Made by a program: the position numbers and the translations under genes. The notes under the pieces are model-generated. The model ran no database searches and was not told the DNA's origin. It saw only the letters and a program-made list of their open reading frames with translations. Below are positions 24,760 through 33,493 of a stretch of 53,810 nucleotides of DNA, piece by piece (the stretch's first letter is position 1; the number at the start of each line of letters is the position of its first letter). The DNA is taken from the NCBI GenBank assembly GCA_947494445.1, contig CANLVD010000019.1:1-53810 (forward strand), written 5' to 3'. This DNA comes from an uncultured Paracoccaceae bacterium. GTDB lineage: Bacteria; Pseudomonadota; Alphaproteobacteria; Rhodobacterales; Rhodobacteraceae.

Positions 24760-26702
24760 GCCCGGTCCCGCTCGTCACTGTCGGCCTCGGCAGCTTCTGG
24801 CGGGGCTTCACGTTCTTGCCGGATCGTCTCGCGCAGGCCCTGGGGATAGGCTTCAAGCGGAGGCAATCCGCCGTAAAGCGCATACATAAGAATGTCACGG
24901 GCGACCGGCGCTGCCGCCTTGGAGCCGCCGCCGCCATGTTCGACAATCACCGAGATGGCATATTTCGGATTGTCATAAGGCGCATAGGCCACAAAAAGCG
25001 CATGATCGCGCCGATTCCACGGCAGATCCTCGTTCTTGAACACACCGCGTGCGCGCTCTTCGGCTGTGATGATGCGCACCTGACTTGTGCCGGTCTTGCC
25101 TGCCATGATGTTTTCAGGATCCACGATGCGCGACCCCCTTGCCGTACCCTTGCGCGAATTCACCACCGAATGCATGCCCTCGCGCACCCGGCGCAGCGCA
25201 GATGCAGGCAGGCCCATGTCGGGTGCCTCAAAGAGCGGCACAGGCGTGCCCCCGATGGAGCGGATCAGACGCGGCTCCACCTCCTTGCCCGATGCAATCC
25301 GCGCAGTCATCACCGCCAGTTGCAAGGGCGAGGCCAGAACAAACCCCTGACCAATGCCTGAATTCAGCGTATCGCCCACCAGCCAGGCCTTGTCGTGATT
25401 GCGCTCCTTCCAGCTTTTGGTCGGCGTCAACCCTTCGGTGATTGCGGGCAGGGGCAGGTCATAGCGCCGTCCCAGCCCCAGTGCGCGCGCCATTTCGGTG
25501 ATTTTCTCGATGCCCACCCGCCGGGCCACATCATAGTAATAGACGTCGCAGGACTGCTGCAGGCTCTTTTCCAGATCGACATGGCCATGCCCGCCACGCC
25601 GCCAGCAGTGAAAGCGCCGATTGCCAAGCTGGTAATGGCCCGGGCAATACACCGTCTCACCGGGGCTTACCTCACCTGCTGCAAGTGCAGCCAACGAGAC
25701 CACCATCTTGAAGGTCGAACCCGGCGGATAAGCGCCCGAGACCGATTTGTTGGACAAGGGGCGGTACTCATTTTCCAAAAGTGCATTCCAGTTCTTCGAC
25801 GAGATGCCGAAGACAAAGGCGTTCGGGTCGAAACTTGGTGCAGATGCTGCCGCCACGATGTCGCCTGTGGCAATCTCCAGCACCACGGCGGAGGAACTGT
25901 TGCCCGCCATCCGCTTGAGCGCATAATCCTGCAAATTCTTGTCCAGCGTCAGCTGCAGATCACGCCCGGCCTGACCTTCCCGCCGGTCCAGCTCGCGCAT
26001 GACGCGGCCCTGTGCATTCACCTCGATCCGGCTCGCTCCGGCAGAGCCGCGCAGCAGATCCTCCGATCGCTGCTCCACGCCGGTCTTGCCGATCTGGAAA
26101 TCCGGGATCTCCAGCAAGGGATCCGGGTTCTCTACACGGTTCAGGTCACGCTCGGACACGGGCCCGACATAGCCCACCATATGAGCCATCGACATCGCAT
26201 CAGGATAATGCCGCGACAGCCCGACCTGGGGCGTGATGCCGGGCAAGGACGGCGCATTGGCAGCGACCCGCGCCAGATCTTCCCAATCCAGATGCTCGGC
26301 CACCGTGACAGGCACGAAGGCCGAACGTTTGGCCAGTTCGCGTAAAACCGCTTCGCGCCGCGCGTCTGTCAGCGGGATCAGGCTGGCCAGCCGGTCCAGT
26401 GCCTTTTCCGGATCACCAGTTTGTTCGCGCACCATGGTCACCCGGTAATTCTGACGGTTTTCAGCCAGTTGCAGGCCGTTGCGGTCAAAAATCAACCCGC
26501 GCGCAGGGGGGATCAACGCGATGTTGATCCGGTTCTCCTCGGCCAACAGTCGGAACTGATCGGCCTGATCAACCTGAAGGGTCCGCAACCGGTATCCCAG
26601 CCCGACAACAACAGCAGCCTGTAACCCCAGTACCAGAATGCCACGGCGCACCGGATCGGCTGCCGTGGGCATCGATGCTTTCCTGCGCCGCCTGAATTTC
26701 AT
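24756..26702 (-). CDS. mrdA: Penicillin-binding protein 2 (elongation transpeptidase)
   Basis: A 648-residue class B PBP. A short cytoplasmic tail (KFRRRRKAS) and one membrane helix at about 20-40 are followed by the pedestal domain and the transpeptidase domain. The catalytic serine is in GSTFK near 330, the second motif SCD near 384 and the third motif KTGTS near 535. GLIFDRNGLQLAENRQNYRV and GKTGVEQRSEDLLRG are typical PBP2 pedestal features. It crosslinks peptidoglycan during elongation, activating RodA. Both ends overlap neighbours by ATGA (mreD upstream, rodA downstream). Confidence 0.96.
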   Translation of the reverse strand: MKFRRRRKASMPTAADPVRRGILVLGLQAAVVVGLGYRLRTLQVDQADQFRLLAEENRINIALIPPARGLIFDRNGLQLAENRQNYRVTMVREQTGDPEKALDRLASLIPLTDARREAVLRELAKRSAFVPVTVAEHLDWEDLARVAANAPSLPGITPQVGLSRHYPDAMSMAHMVGYVGPVSERDLNRVENPDPLLEIPDFQIGKTGVEQRSEDLLRGSAGASRIEVNAQGRVMRELDRREGQAGRDLQLTLDKNLQDYALKRMAGNSSSAVVLEIATGDIVAAASAPSFDPNAFVFGISSKNWNALLENEYRPLSNKSVSGAYPPGSTFKMVVSLAALAAGEVSPGETVYCPGHYQLGNRRFHCWRRGGHGHVDLEKSLQQSCDVYYYDVARRVGIEKITEMARALGLGRRYDLPLPAITEGLTPTKSWKERNHDKAWLVGDTLNSGIGQGFVLASPLQLAVMTARIASGKEVEPRLIRSIGGTPVPLFEAPDMGLPASALRRVREGMHSVVNSRKGTARGSRIVDPENIMAGKTGTSQVRIITAEERARGVFKNEDLPWNRRDHALFVAYAPYDNPKYAISVIVEHGGGGSKAAAPVARDILMYALYGGLPPLEAYPQGLRETIRQEREAPPEAAEADSDERDRA

Positions 26703-27241
26703 GACATGGCCCCAAAACTACGGCCGCGTTTTGCAGGCTCGGGAAACCGGATCCGCACGACCCAGTGCAGGACCAGCACGGCAATGGGGTAGCTGATGAC
26801 AGTCACCAGAAACAAACGCATGGTCCAGCCGTTGCTGGGCACCGGCACCAGCGTGACAAACAGGATCAGATGAAACACAGCCAATGCCGCGCCAAACACC
26901 AGCGTTGCTGCGATCCACTCCTGCAGAAACATCCGCTCATGCTGGTCAAAGGCGCGCATCCGAATGGCCTCGGTCGCAGCCAGGAGACAAAAAGCCCAAA
27001 GTCCCGGCGGGCGGTTCAGCATCATGTCTCCGATAAACGCCATGATTGCGATCAGCCAGAACGGAGCCGTGTCGGGACGCCGGATCACCCATGCAGCGCT
27101 CAGCAGAAAGAACAGATCGGGCAGGACAACGCCGCGCAGACCCGGATCCACCGGCAAAAGGGGCAGATAGATGCACACCAGCGCCAGCACCGCGTAAAGT
27201 GCCCGCCCGCCCCAAAGCATCATGCCGCTGGTATCGGTCAT
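26699..27241 (-). CDS. mreD: Rod shape-determining protein MreD
   Basis: A 180-residue inner-membrane protein with about five helices. The pattern PLLPVDPGLRGVVLPDLFFL, MAFIGDMMLNRPPGLWAFCL and the final VRIRFPEPAKRGR are typical of alphaproteobacterial MreD, where a conserved G-D-x-x of the central loop is kept (FIGDMM). MreD links MreC to the cytoplasmic MreB in the Rod complex. Its start overlaps the mreC stop and its stop overlaps the mrdA start, so the four genes mreC to rodA form one coupled unit. Confidence 0.93.
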   Translation of the reverse strand: MTDTSGMMLWGGRALYAVLALVCIYLPLLPVDPGLRGVVLPDLFFLLSAAWVIRRPDTAPFWLIAIMAFIGDMMLNRPPGLWAFCLLAATEAIRMRAFDQHERMFLQEWIAATLVFGAALAVFHLILFVTLVPVPSNGWTMRLFLVTVISYPIAVLVLHWVVRIRFPEPAKRGRSFGAMS

Positions 27242-28146
27242 TCCTCGGGATCCTCCTGAACCGGGGCCTCTGCCACTTCGGGCGGAGCGGTTGGGCGGAT
27301 CAGATCACCGGGACCTTCGATGGCTTGATTTGGCGTCCGCCGCAGCACCCGCAGAAACTCCAGTCGCCGATAATCCGCTGCCAGCCGCAATCGCAGCCGC
27401 CCATCGGGATCCACTGCCACTTCGCCCACCAGAATGTCAGCGGGGAACACGCCGCCAGCGCCCGAGGTAAACACCCGGTCACCGGGCCTGACCTTGGAGC
27501 GGTCCTCAAGAAACTCGATCAATGGCGCATTTGTGTTGTCGCCCGAAACCAGTCCCTGTTCCGATCCGGGTTGCACGATTACCGGCACCCGGCTGTTGAT
27601 GTCCGTGAGCAGGATCACCCGGCTTGTCCGGTCGCCAAGGCCGGATATCCGCCCCACCAGCCCCAGTCCGTCGACCGCTGCCAGCCCGTCCTCGACCCCG
27701 TCAATCCGCCCGATGTTCAGAAGCCCGGACTGCCGGAACGGGCTGCCACTGTCGCTGAGCACCTCACCGGTGATGAAACTCAGCCGCGGGCTGAGGCGCA
27801 CGTTGTTCAACGCCCGAAGCCGCGCATTTGTCTCTTCCAGTTGCAACGCAGCCTCACGCCAGCCCTTCATCCGCTGCAATTCGCGCTGCAATTCGCGGTT
27901 CTGGGCATAAAGCCCGTCGATGCTCTGCCAGTTCGATGCCATGCGCGAGGCATATGTGATCGGGTTCAGGGTCCAGTTGAAGCTCGGCACGAACCGGTCG
28001 ATCAGCGCCATGCGCAGGGATTCGACGCGCGGATTGTCGATCCGCCACAGGATGAAGATGCCCAGAAGCAGCAGGGACACACACACAACCACGACCCGCC
28101 GGGTGGCGCGCCACAGATTAGGGGCTTTGTCCGAGCCGTTTGCCAC
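27238..28146 (-). CDS. mreC: Rod shape-determining protein MreC
   Basis: A 302-residue bitopic protein. A membrane helix at about 14-34 (VVVVCVSLLLLGIFILWRID) is followed by a coiled coil (IDGLYAQNRELQRELQRMKG to about 105) and the periplasmic beta-barrel region with GLVGRISGLGDRTSRVILLT, DINSRVPVIVQPGSEQGLVS and VRPGDRVFTSGAGGVFPADI. A Glu/Pro-rich tail ends the protein. It starts at GTG 28146 with GGAG upstream. It lies 68 bases after mreB and scaffolds PBP2 and RodA. Confidence 0.95.
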   Translation of the reverse strand: MANGSDKAPNLWRATRRVVVVCVSLLLLGIFILWRIDNPRVESLRMALIDRFVPSFNWTLNPITYASRMASNWQSIDGLYAQNRELQRELQRMKGWREAALQLEETNARLRALNNVRLSPRLSFITGEVLSDSGSPFRQSGLLNIGRIDGVEDGLAAVDGLGLVGRISGLGDRTSRVILLTDINSRVPVIVQPGSEQGLVSGDNTNAPLIEFLEDRSKVRPGDRVFTSGAGGVFPADILVGEVAVDPDGRLRLRLAADYRRLEFLRVLRRTPNQAIEGPGDLIRPTAPPEVAEAPVQEDPEE

Positions 28147-28214
28147 GTGGTCTCTCTCCGCCGTGCCTCAATGATGCGGTGCTGCGCCCGGAAGCTTTCC
28201 CCCGGACAATCGCT

Positions 28215-29584
<1,370 letters not shown>

Positions 29585-29944
29585 ATGGTCAAAGTCCTCG
29601 GAATTGGCGGCATTTTCTTCAGATCGAAGGACCCGGCCGCACTTGCGCAATGGTATCAGACCCATCTTGGGATTGATCGGGTGCCAACAGATGCAACCAC
29701 ATCGCCATGGATAACGCAGGAAGGCGCTACGGTGTTTTCGCCCTTTTCCCAAGACACTGATTACTTCCCCGCAGACCGAACGTTCATGCTGAATTTCCGC
29801 GTCGAAAACCTTGATGCAGCATTGGCAGATCTGAACGCTGAGGGCATCGAAACTGGTGGCTTGGAGACCATGGAGGGCGTGGGACGGTTTGCGCGCATCC
29901 ATGATCCAGAGGGCAATCCGATAGAACTTTGGGAGCCCGAGTAA
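29585..29944 (+). CDS. VOC-family (glyoxalase/dioxygenase fold) protein
   Basis: A 119-residue single VOC-fold protein with the paired beta-alpha-beta modules: VLGIGGIFFRSKDPAALAQW and YQTHLGIDRVP in the first half, FMLNFRVENLDAALADLNAE and the closing ARIHDPEGNPIELWEPE in the second. The terminal Glu of IELWEP and a central acid are the usual metal ligands of the superfamily; the first ligand position is not a clear His, so catalytic activity is uncertain. ATG 29585 follows GGGGGT; a TTG at 29567 would add six residues. Substrate unknown; annotated relatives are glyoxalase or bleomycin-resistance-like proteins. Confidence 0.85.
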   Translation: MVKVLGIGGIFFRSKDPAALAQWYQTHLGIDRVPTDATTSPWITQEGATVFSPFSQDTDYFPADRTFMLNFRVENLDAALADLNAEGIETGGLETMEGVGRFARIHDPEGNPIELWEPE

Positions 29945-30105
29945 GTCTGGTCATCCGCTCCCGTGGCTGCGGATCAATAACCGAACCCGTCTCGCAACAA
30001 ACAAGTTCCTGTCGCTGAGCGCCGCGCGTCTGTCATCCAGACCTCAAAGGCATGGCGGTTTGACTGATCCAAGGGGCACTAAGCGATCCCGCGCGGATCC
30101 CCCGA

Positions 30106-30909
30106 TCAATCCGGTTTGCGAGCAATCGCGGTGACAAAGGGCAGGAAGCCAAAAAGGGTGCCTGCCTCGGCCCGTTTGTGGAATTCGGCTTCCAGCGCGT
30201 CGGCCAAAGGTTTTCCGATCAGACCTGTCTCGACCATGGACGCGTTGCCCAACAGAACCCATGAGATCAGCCCATTGCCGTCAAAGTCGGTTCGCGAAAT
30301 CACCTCGACCTCGGGGCGCTCAAGGCCAGCATCCATCATCAGCCGGGGCAGTTTTGCACAGACCCAGGCATCGGTCACGAAATTGGCGGCAAAATAGGGG
30401 CCGATGGACTGAAATGGATCGCCCTGCGCATTGGCCAGGCTGCCTTTTGAGAAATCCGCGTCACAGATCACCAGTTGCCCACCGGGCTTGAGGACACGCA
30501 CGGCCTCCGCGATCAGCACGGCAGGGTCGGGCACATGGGACAGAACCGTCAGCAGAAAAACAACATCCATGCTTCTGTTTCCCTGCGGAAGGGATGTGCC
30601 ATCGGCCACCTCAAAGGACAGGTTGTCGATGTCGGCACCTAGGCGGTCCGCCTCTTCGATCAACTCAGGCGACGGATCGCTGCCGATGACTGTACATTGG
30701 GGAAATCGCTCGGCAATCCGCCGGGCAATCGCACCGGTGCCGGCACCCACTTCCAGCAGGTGCGCCCCGGTATCAGGTGTCAGCGCGCCCAGATAGCTTT
30801 CAAACACCTTCGCCATGCCGGGGTCATCGCCGCGCCGCTCAAGCGCTTGCGAAATAAGAGAAATCATCGCCCCGTCAGAGGCTGAGACATTCTGGAACGG
30901 ATCGGACAT
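30106..30909 (-). CDS. Class I SAM-dependent methyltransferase (UbiE-like)
   Basis: A 267-residue methyltransferase. Motif I is HLLEVGAGTGAIARRIAERF, the acidic end of strand 2 is VIGSDPSPELIEEA, motif II is MDVVFLLTVLSHVPDP and motif III is VLKPGGQLVICDADF. It resembles UbiE-type small-molecule methyltransferases, with a long variable C-terminal region. ATG 30909 has GGGGAG seven bases upstream, and this ribosome site is itself one arm of the terminator-like hairpin behind leuA. Substrate unknown. It follows leuA on the same strand. Confidence 0.85.
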   Translation of the reverse strand: MSDPFQNVSASDGAMISLISQALERRGDDPGMAKVFESYLGALTPDTGAHLLEVGAGTGAIARRIAERFPQCTVIGSDPSPELIEEADRLGADIDNLSFEVADGTSLPQGNRSMDVVFLLTVLSHVPDPAVLIAEAVRVLKPGGQLVICDADFSKGSLANAQGDPFQSIGPYFAANFVTDAWVCAKLPRLMMDAGLERPEVEVISRTDFDGNGLISWVLLGNASMVETGLIGKPLADALEAEFHKRAEAGTLFGFLPFVTAIARKPD

Positions 30910-30914
30910 GAAAA

Positions 30915-30941
30915 GGCTCCCCACAAATTTTGCAGGGAGCC
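30915..30941 (-). terminator. Terminator-like hairpin after leuA, containing the next gene's ribosome site
   Basis: On the minus strand GGCTCCC and GGGAGCC form a 7-bp stem with a 13-base AT-rich loop, followed by TTTT. It lies 21 bases past the leuA stop and fits a modest intrinsic terminator. The second arm includes the GGGGAG that serves the methyltransferase start at 30909, so any read-through RNA would have that site masked when folded. Confidence 0.6.
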
Positions 30942-30961
30942 TAGCATGAATTCAGAACTTG

Positions 30962-32509
30962 TCAGCCCGCCATGTAATGGGCGGTTTTCTCCCGCCGCAC
31001 CAGCAGTTTGTTGAGCGCGTTGACATAGGCCTTGGCAGACGCCACGACGGTGTCGGTATCCGCCGATTGGCCGGTCACCAGCTTGCCGTTTTCCTCCATC
31101 CGCACAGATACGGTGGCCTGTGCATCCGTGCCTTCGGTCACCGCATGAACCTGATAGAGCGACAGTTTCGCACCATGGGGATAAATCGACTGGACCGCAT
31201 TGAAGGTGGCATCCACTGGTCCGTCCCCGGTTTCCTGCACCCGCATCTCCTGGCCATCGACAACCAGCGTCAGATCGGCAGATTGCGGACCTTCGGTGCC
31301 GCAGATCACCTTCAGTGACTTGACCTGAATGCGGTCATTCATCGCCTCGGCCGTGCTGTCGGACATCAGCGCAATCAGGTCTTCGTCATAGACCTCCTTC
31401 TTGCGATCAGCCAGTTCCTTGAAGCGCACGAAGACGTCTTTCAACTGGTTGTCGCCCAGCTCATAGCCGAGGTTTTCCAGCTTTGAACGCAGGGCAGCCC
31501 GGCCCGAATGCTTGCCCATCACCAGCGAGGTCTCGGTCAGGCCCACGTCCTCGGGGCGCATGATCTCGAACGTGCCCGCGTGCTTGAGCATGCCGTCCTG
31601 ATGGATGCCACTCTCATGGGCAAAGGCGTTCTTGCCGACAATGGCCTTGTTGAACTGCACCGGAAAGCCCGAGACGGCTGCGACCATCCGGCTTGCGGTC
31701 ATCAGCTTGGTGGTGTCGATGCCAGTGTCAAAGGGCATGATGTCATGGCGCACGCGCATGGCCATCACGACCTCTTCCAGCGCGGTGTTGCCCGCGCGTT
31801 CGCCCAGACCGTTGATGGTGCATTCGATCTGGCGCGCGCCAGCCTCGACCGCAGCCAGAGAGTTCGCTGTCGCCATGCCCAGATCATTGTGGCAATGGGT
31901 GGCGATGGTGATCTCATCCATGCCCGGCACGCGTTCCAGAAGCATGCGGATGATGTCGGCACTTTCGCGCGGCGCGGTATAACCCACGGTGTCGGGGATG
32001 TTGATCGTGGTCGCACCCGCCTTGATCGCGATCTCGCAGACGCGTGCCAGATAGTCATCCTCGGTCCGGGTCGCATCCATCGGCGACCATTGCACGTTGT
32101 CACACAGGTTGCGGGCATGCGCCACGGTCTTGTGGATCTGCTCGGCCATCTCTTCGGTGTCCATGCGCACCTGAAACTCCCGATGGAGCGGCGAGGTGCC
32201 GATGAAGGTGTGGATGCGTGGACGGGCGGCATGTTTGACAGCGTCCCAACAGCGGTCGATGTCGGTGAAATTGGCACGCGCCAGCCCGCAGACAACAGCG
32301 GATTTGGTTTGGGCCGCGATTTTCGAAACAGCTTCGAAATCACCGTCAGAGGCGATGGGAAAGCCCGCTTCGATAATGTCGACGCCCATCTGGTCGAGCA
32401 ATTCGGCGATGTCCAGCTTCTCGTCCAGCGTCATGGTCGCGCCGGGCGATTGTTCACCGTCGCGCAAAGTGGTGTCGAAGATCACCACGCGGTTTGATTG
32501 GTCAGTCAT
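30962..32509 (-). CDS. leuA: 2-isopropylmalate synthase
   Basis: A 515-residue LeuA1-type enzyme making 2-isopropylmalate from acetyl-CoA and 2-oxoisovalerate, the first step of leucine synthesis. The catalytic-barrel signature is FDTTLRDGEQSPGATMTLDE, the metal ligands are in THCHNDLGMATANSLAAVEA, and FAHESGIHQDGMLKHAGTFE is conserved. The C-terminal regulatory domain (about 390-500) that binds leucine is present. ATG 32509 is preceded by AAAGGAC with seven bases spacing. Upstream a leucine-rich leader peptide and a stem-loop indicate control by leucine supply. The gene is followed by a terminator-like hairpin. Confidence 0.97.
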   Translation of the reverse strand: MTDQSNRVVIFDTTLRDGEQSPGATMTLDEKLDIAELLDQMGVDIIEAGFPIASDGDFEAVSKIAAQTKSAVVCGLARANFTDIDRCWDAVKHAARPRIHTFIGTSPLHREFQVRMDTEEMAEQIHKTVAHARNLCDNVQWSPMDATRTEDDYLARVCEIAIKAGATTINIPDTVGYTAPRESADIIRMLLERVPGMDEITIATHCHNDLGMATANSLAAVEAGARQIECTINGLGERAGNTALEEVVMAMRVRHDIMPFDTGIDTTKLMTASRMVAAVSGFPVQFNKAIVGKNAFAHESGIHQDGMLKHAGTFEIMRPEDVGLTETSLVMGKHSGRAALRSKLENLGYELGDNQLKDVFVRFKELADRKKEVYDEDLIALMSDSTAEAMNDRIQVKSLKVICGTEGPQSADLTLVVDGQEMRVQETGDGPVDATFNAVQSIYPHGAKLSLYQVHAVTEGTDAQATVSVRMEENGKLVTGQSADTDTVVASAKAYVNALNKLLVRREKTAHYMAG

Positions 32510-32566
32510 GTGTTCAGGTCCTTTGGCCGGGAATTGTTTTGGCTGAGTTTTCGGCGCGATGCGTGC

Positions 32567-32606
32567 CCTCTGAGCGCGCGCGCCGACGTCCCGGCACGCT
32601 CAGAGG
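32567..32606 (-). promoter_or_regulatory. Stem-loop in the leuA leader RNA
   Basis: Arms of 10 bp (32567-32576 and 32597-32606, CCTCTGAGCG with its exact complement) enclose a 20-base GC-rich loop that can form a nested GCCG/CGGC stem. The first arm on the minus strand overlaps the last codon and the TGA of the leader peptide, so a ribosome finishing or stalled in the leader would affect folding. No T-run follows, so it is not a classical terminator. Confidence 0.7.
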
Positions 32607-32659
32607 CGGCTAAGGAGAAGAAGGCCAAGGGCCTGTGGGATGTGCGCAATTGACATCAT
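32600..32659 (-). CDS. leuL: leuA leader peptide
   Basis: A 19-codon frame on the minus strand reads MMSIAHIPQALGLLLLSRL and stops with TGA at 32602-32600. Six of nineteen residues are leucine, four of them consecutive (CTT CTT CTC CTT), the hallmark of amino-acid attenuation leaders. It lies 90 bases upstream of leuA, and its stop codon is inside a 10-bp stem-loop. A good promoter places the transcription start at or next to the ATG, so the leader message would be leaderless, as is known for the trp leader of Sinorhizobium. Its role would be to sense charged leucyl-tRNA. Too short to recognise by homology; called from composition and context. Confidence 0.8.
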   Translation of the reverse strand: MMSIAHIPQALGLLLLSRL

Positions 32660-32666
32660 GGAGGAG

Positions 32667-32695
32667 ACTATAGGCTGACGGGATTCAAGGGGCAA
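32667..32695 (-). promoter_or_regulatory. leuA: Promoter of the leuA leader transcript
   Basis: On the minus strand TTGCCC (-35, 32695-32690) and TATAGT (-10, 32672-32667) are separated by exactly 17 bases. Seven bases separate the -10 from the first ATG of the leader peptide, so initiation would occur at or just before that ATG. Upstream of the ATG the sequence is CTCCTCC, pyrimidine-rich and useless as a ribosome site, in line with a leaderless start. Confidence 0.65.
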
Positions 32696-32752
32696 GCGTG
32701 TTTTGGGGCAGTATGCCTTTCCGGCCTCAGCACCAAGTGGCCGGTCGGGGAT

Positions 32753-32783
32753 GCCTCCGGCGGGGATATTTTTTGCCAAGAAG
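32753..32783 (+). repeat. Roseobacter-type intergenic repeat (CCTCCGGCGGG-ATATTT family), copy 1
   Basis: The motif GCCTCCGGCGGGGATATTTT, followed by TTGCCAAGAAG, is closely matched by a second copy near 51558 and an inverted relative at 51603-51644. It lies between the divergent leuA promoter and the SDR gene. It contains a small CCTCCGG fold and no coding potential. Function is unknown; such sequences are scattered between genes in this group of bacteria. Confidence 0.6.
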
Positions 32784-32830
32784 TGGGGGCAGGGCTGGAC
32801 CTGTCAGGAAATTGCGCCAGATCGCTGGCG

Positions 32831-33493
32831 ATGAAGAGACGCGCTTTGATCATCGGTGCAACGGGAGGCATCGGGCAGGCACTGATTGAGGGCTTGCGGG
32901 ACTGGGAGGTGACGGCCCTGAGCCGGTCCGGCGACGGTCTGGACATTTGTGATGAGGCGTCCGTCAGATCTGCGGCTGAAGCGTTGACCGGGCCATTTGA
33001 TCTGATCATCAATGCAACAGGCGCGCTGGTGATAGACGGGATCGGACCTGAGCGGTTGCTGAGTGAAATCACGCCGGAGGGATTTGCCGCGCAATTTGCC
33101 TTGAATGCCACCGGGCCAGCGCTTCTGATCAAGCATTTCAGCGGAATGTTATCGACTGACAGGCGGGCGGTCTTTGTCACGCTGTCGGCCCGCGTCGGGT
33201 CGATCACCGACAATCGTCTGGGCGGTTGGTATGCCTATCGTGCAGCCAAGGCGGCCCAGAACCAGATCGTCCGCTCAGCCGCAGTTGAGTTGGCACGTAA
33301 AAACCCAGCCGCCATTCTGGTCGCACTTCACCCCGGCACGGTCGCAACCGATCTGACCCGTGCCTATCTGGGCAGGCACAGAAGCGTCACGGCTGATGAG
33401 GCTGCGTCAGACATCCTGAATGTGATCAAGGGGTTGACCCCGGCGCAATCCGGCGGGTTCTTCGACCAGCATGGCAAGGTCATTCCATGGTAA
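32831..33493 (+). CDS. SDR-family oxidoreductase (C-factor-like)
   Basis: A 220-residue short-chain dehydrogenase-like protein. The cofactor loop is LIIGATGGIGQALIEGL, the NAG-like block is LIINATGAL near 72, and the catalytic residues are the Ser of VTLSARVGS and YAYRAAKAAQ (YxxxK). The pattern and small size match the CsgA/C-factor-like group of SDRs. ATG 32831 is chosen because the cofactor loop then starts at residue 7; a frame opening at 32783 adds unlikely sequence. Its last codons overlap the photolyase start (ATGGTAA), so the two are translationally coupled. Substrate unknown. Confidence 0.85.
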   Translation: MKRRALIIGATGGIGQALIEGLRDWEVTALSRSGDGLDICDEASVRSAAEALTGPFDLIINATGALVIDGIGPERLLSEITPEGFAAQFALNATGPALLIKHFSGMLSTDRRAVFVTLSARVGSITDNRLGGWYAYRAAKAAQNQIVRSAAVELARKNPAAILVALHPGTVATDLTRAYLGRHRSVTADEAASDILNVIKGLTPAQSGGFFDQHGKVIPW

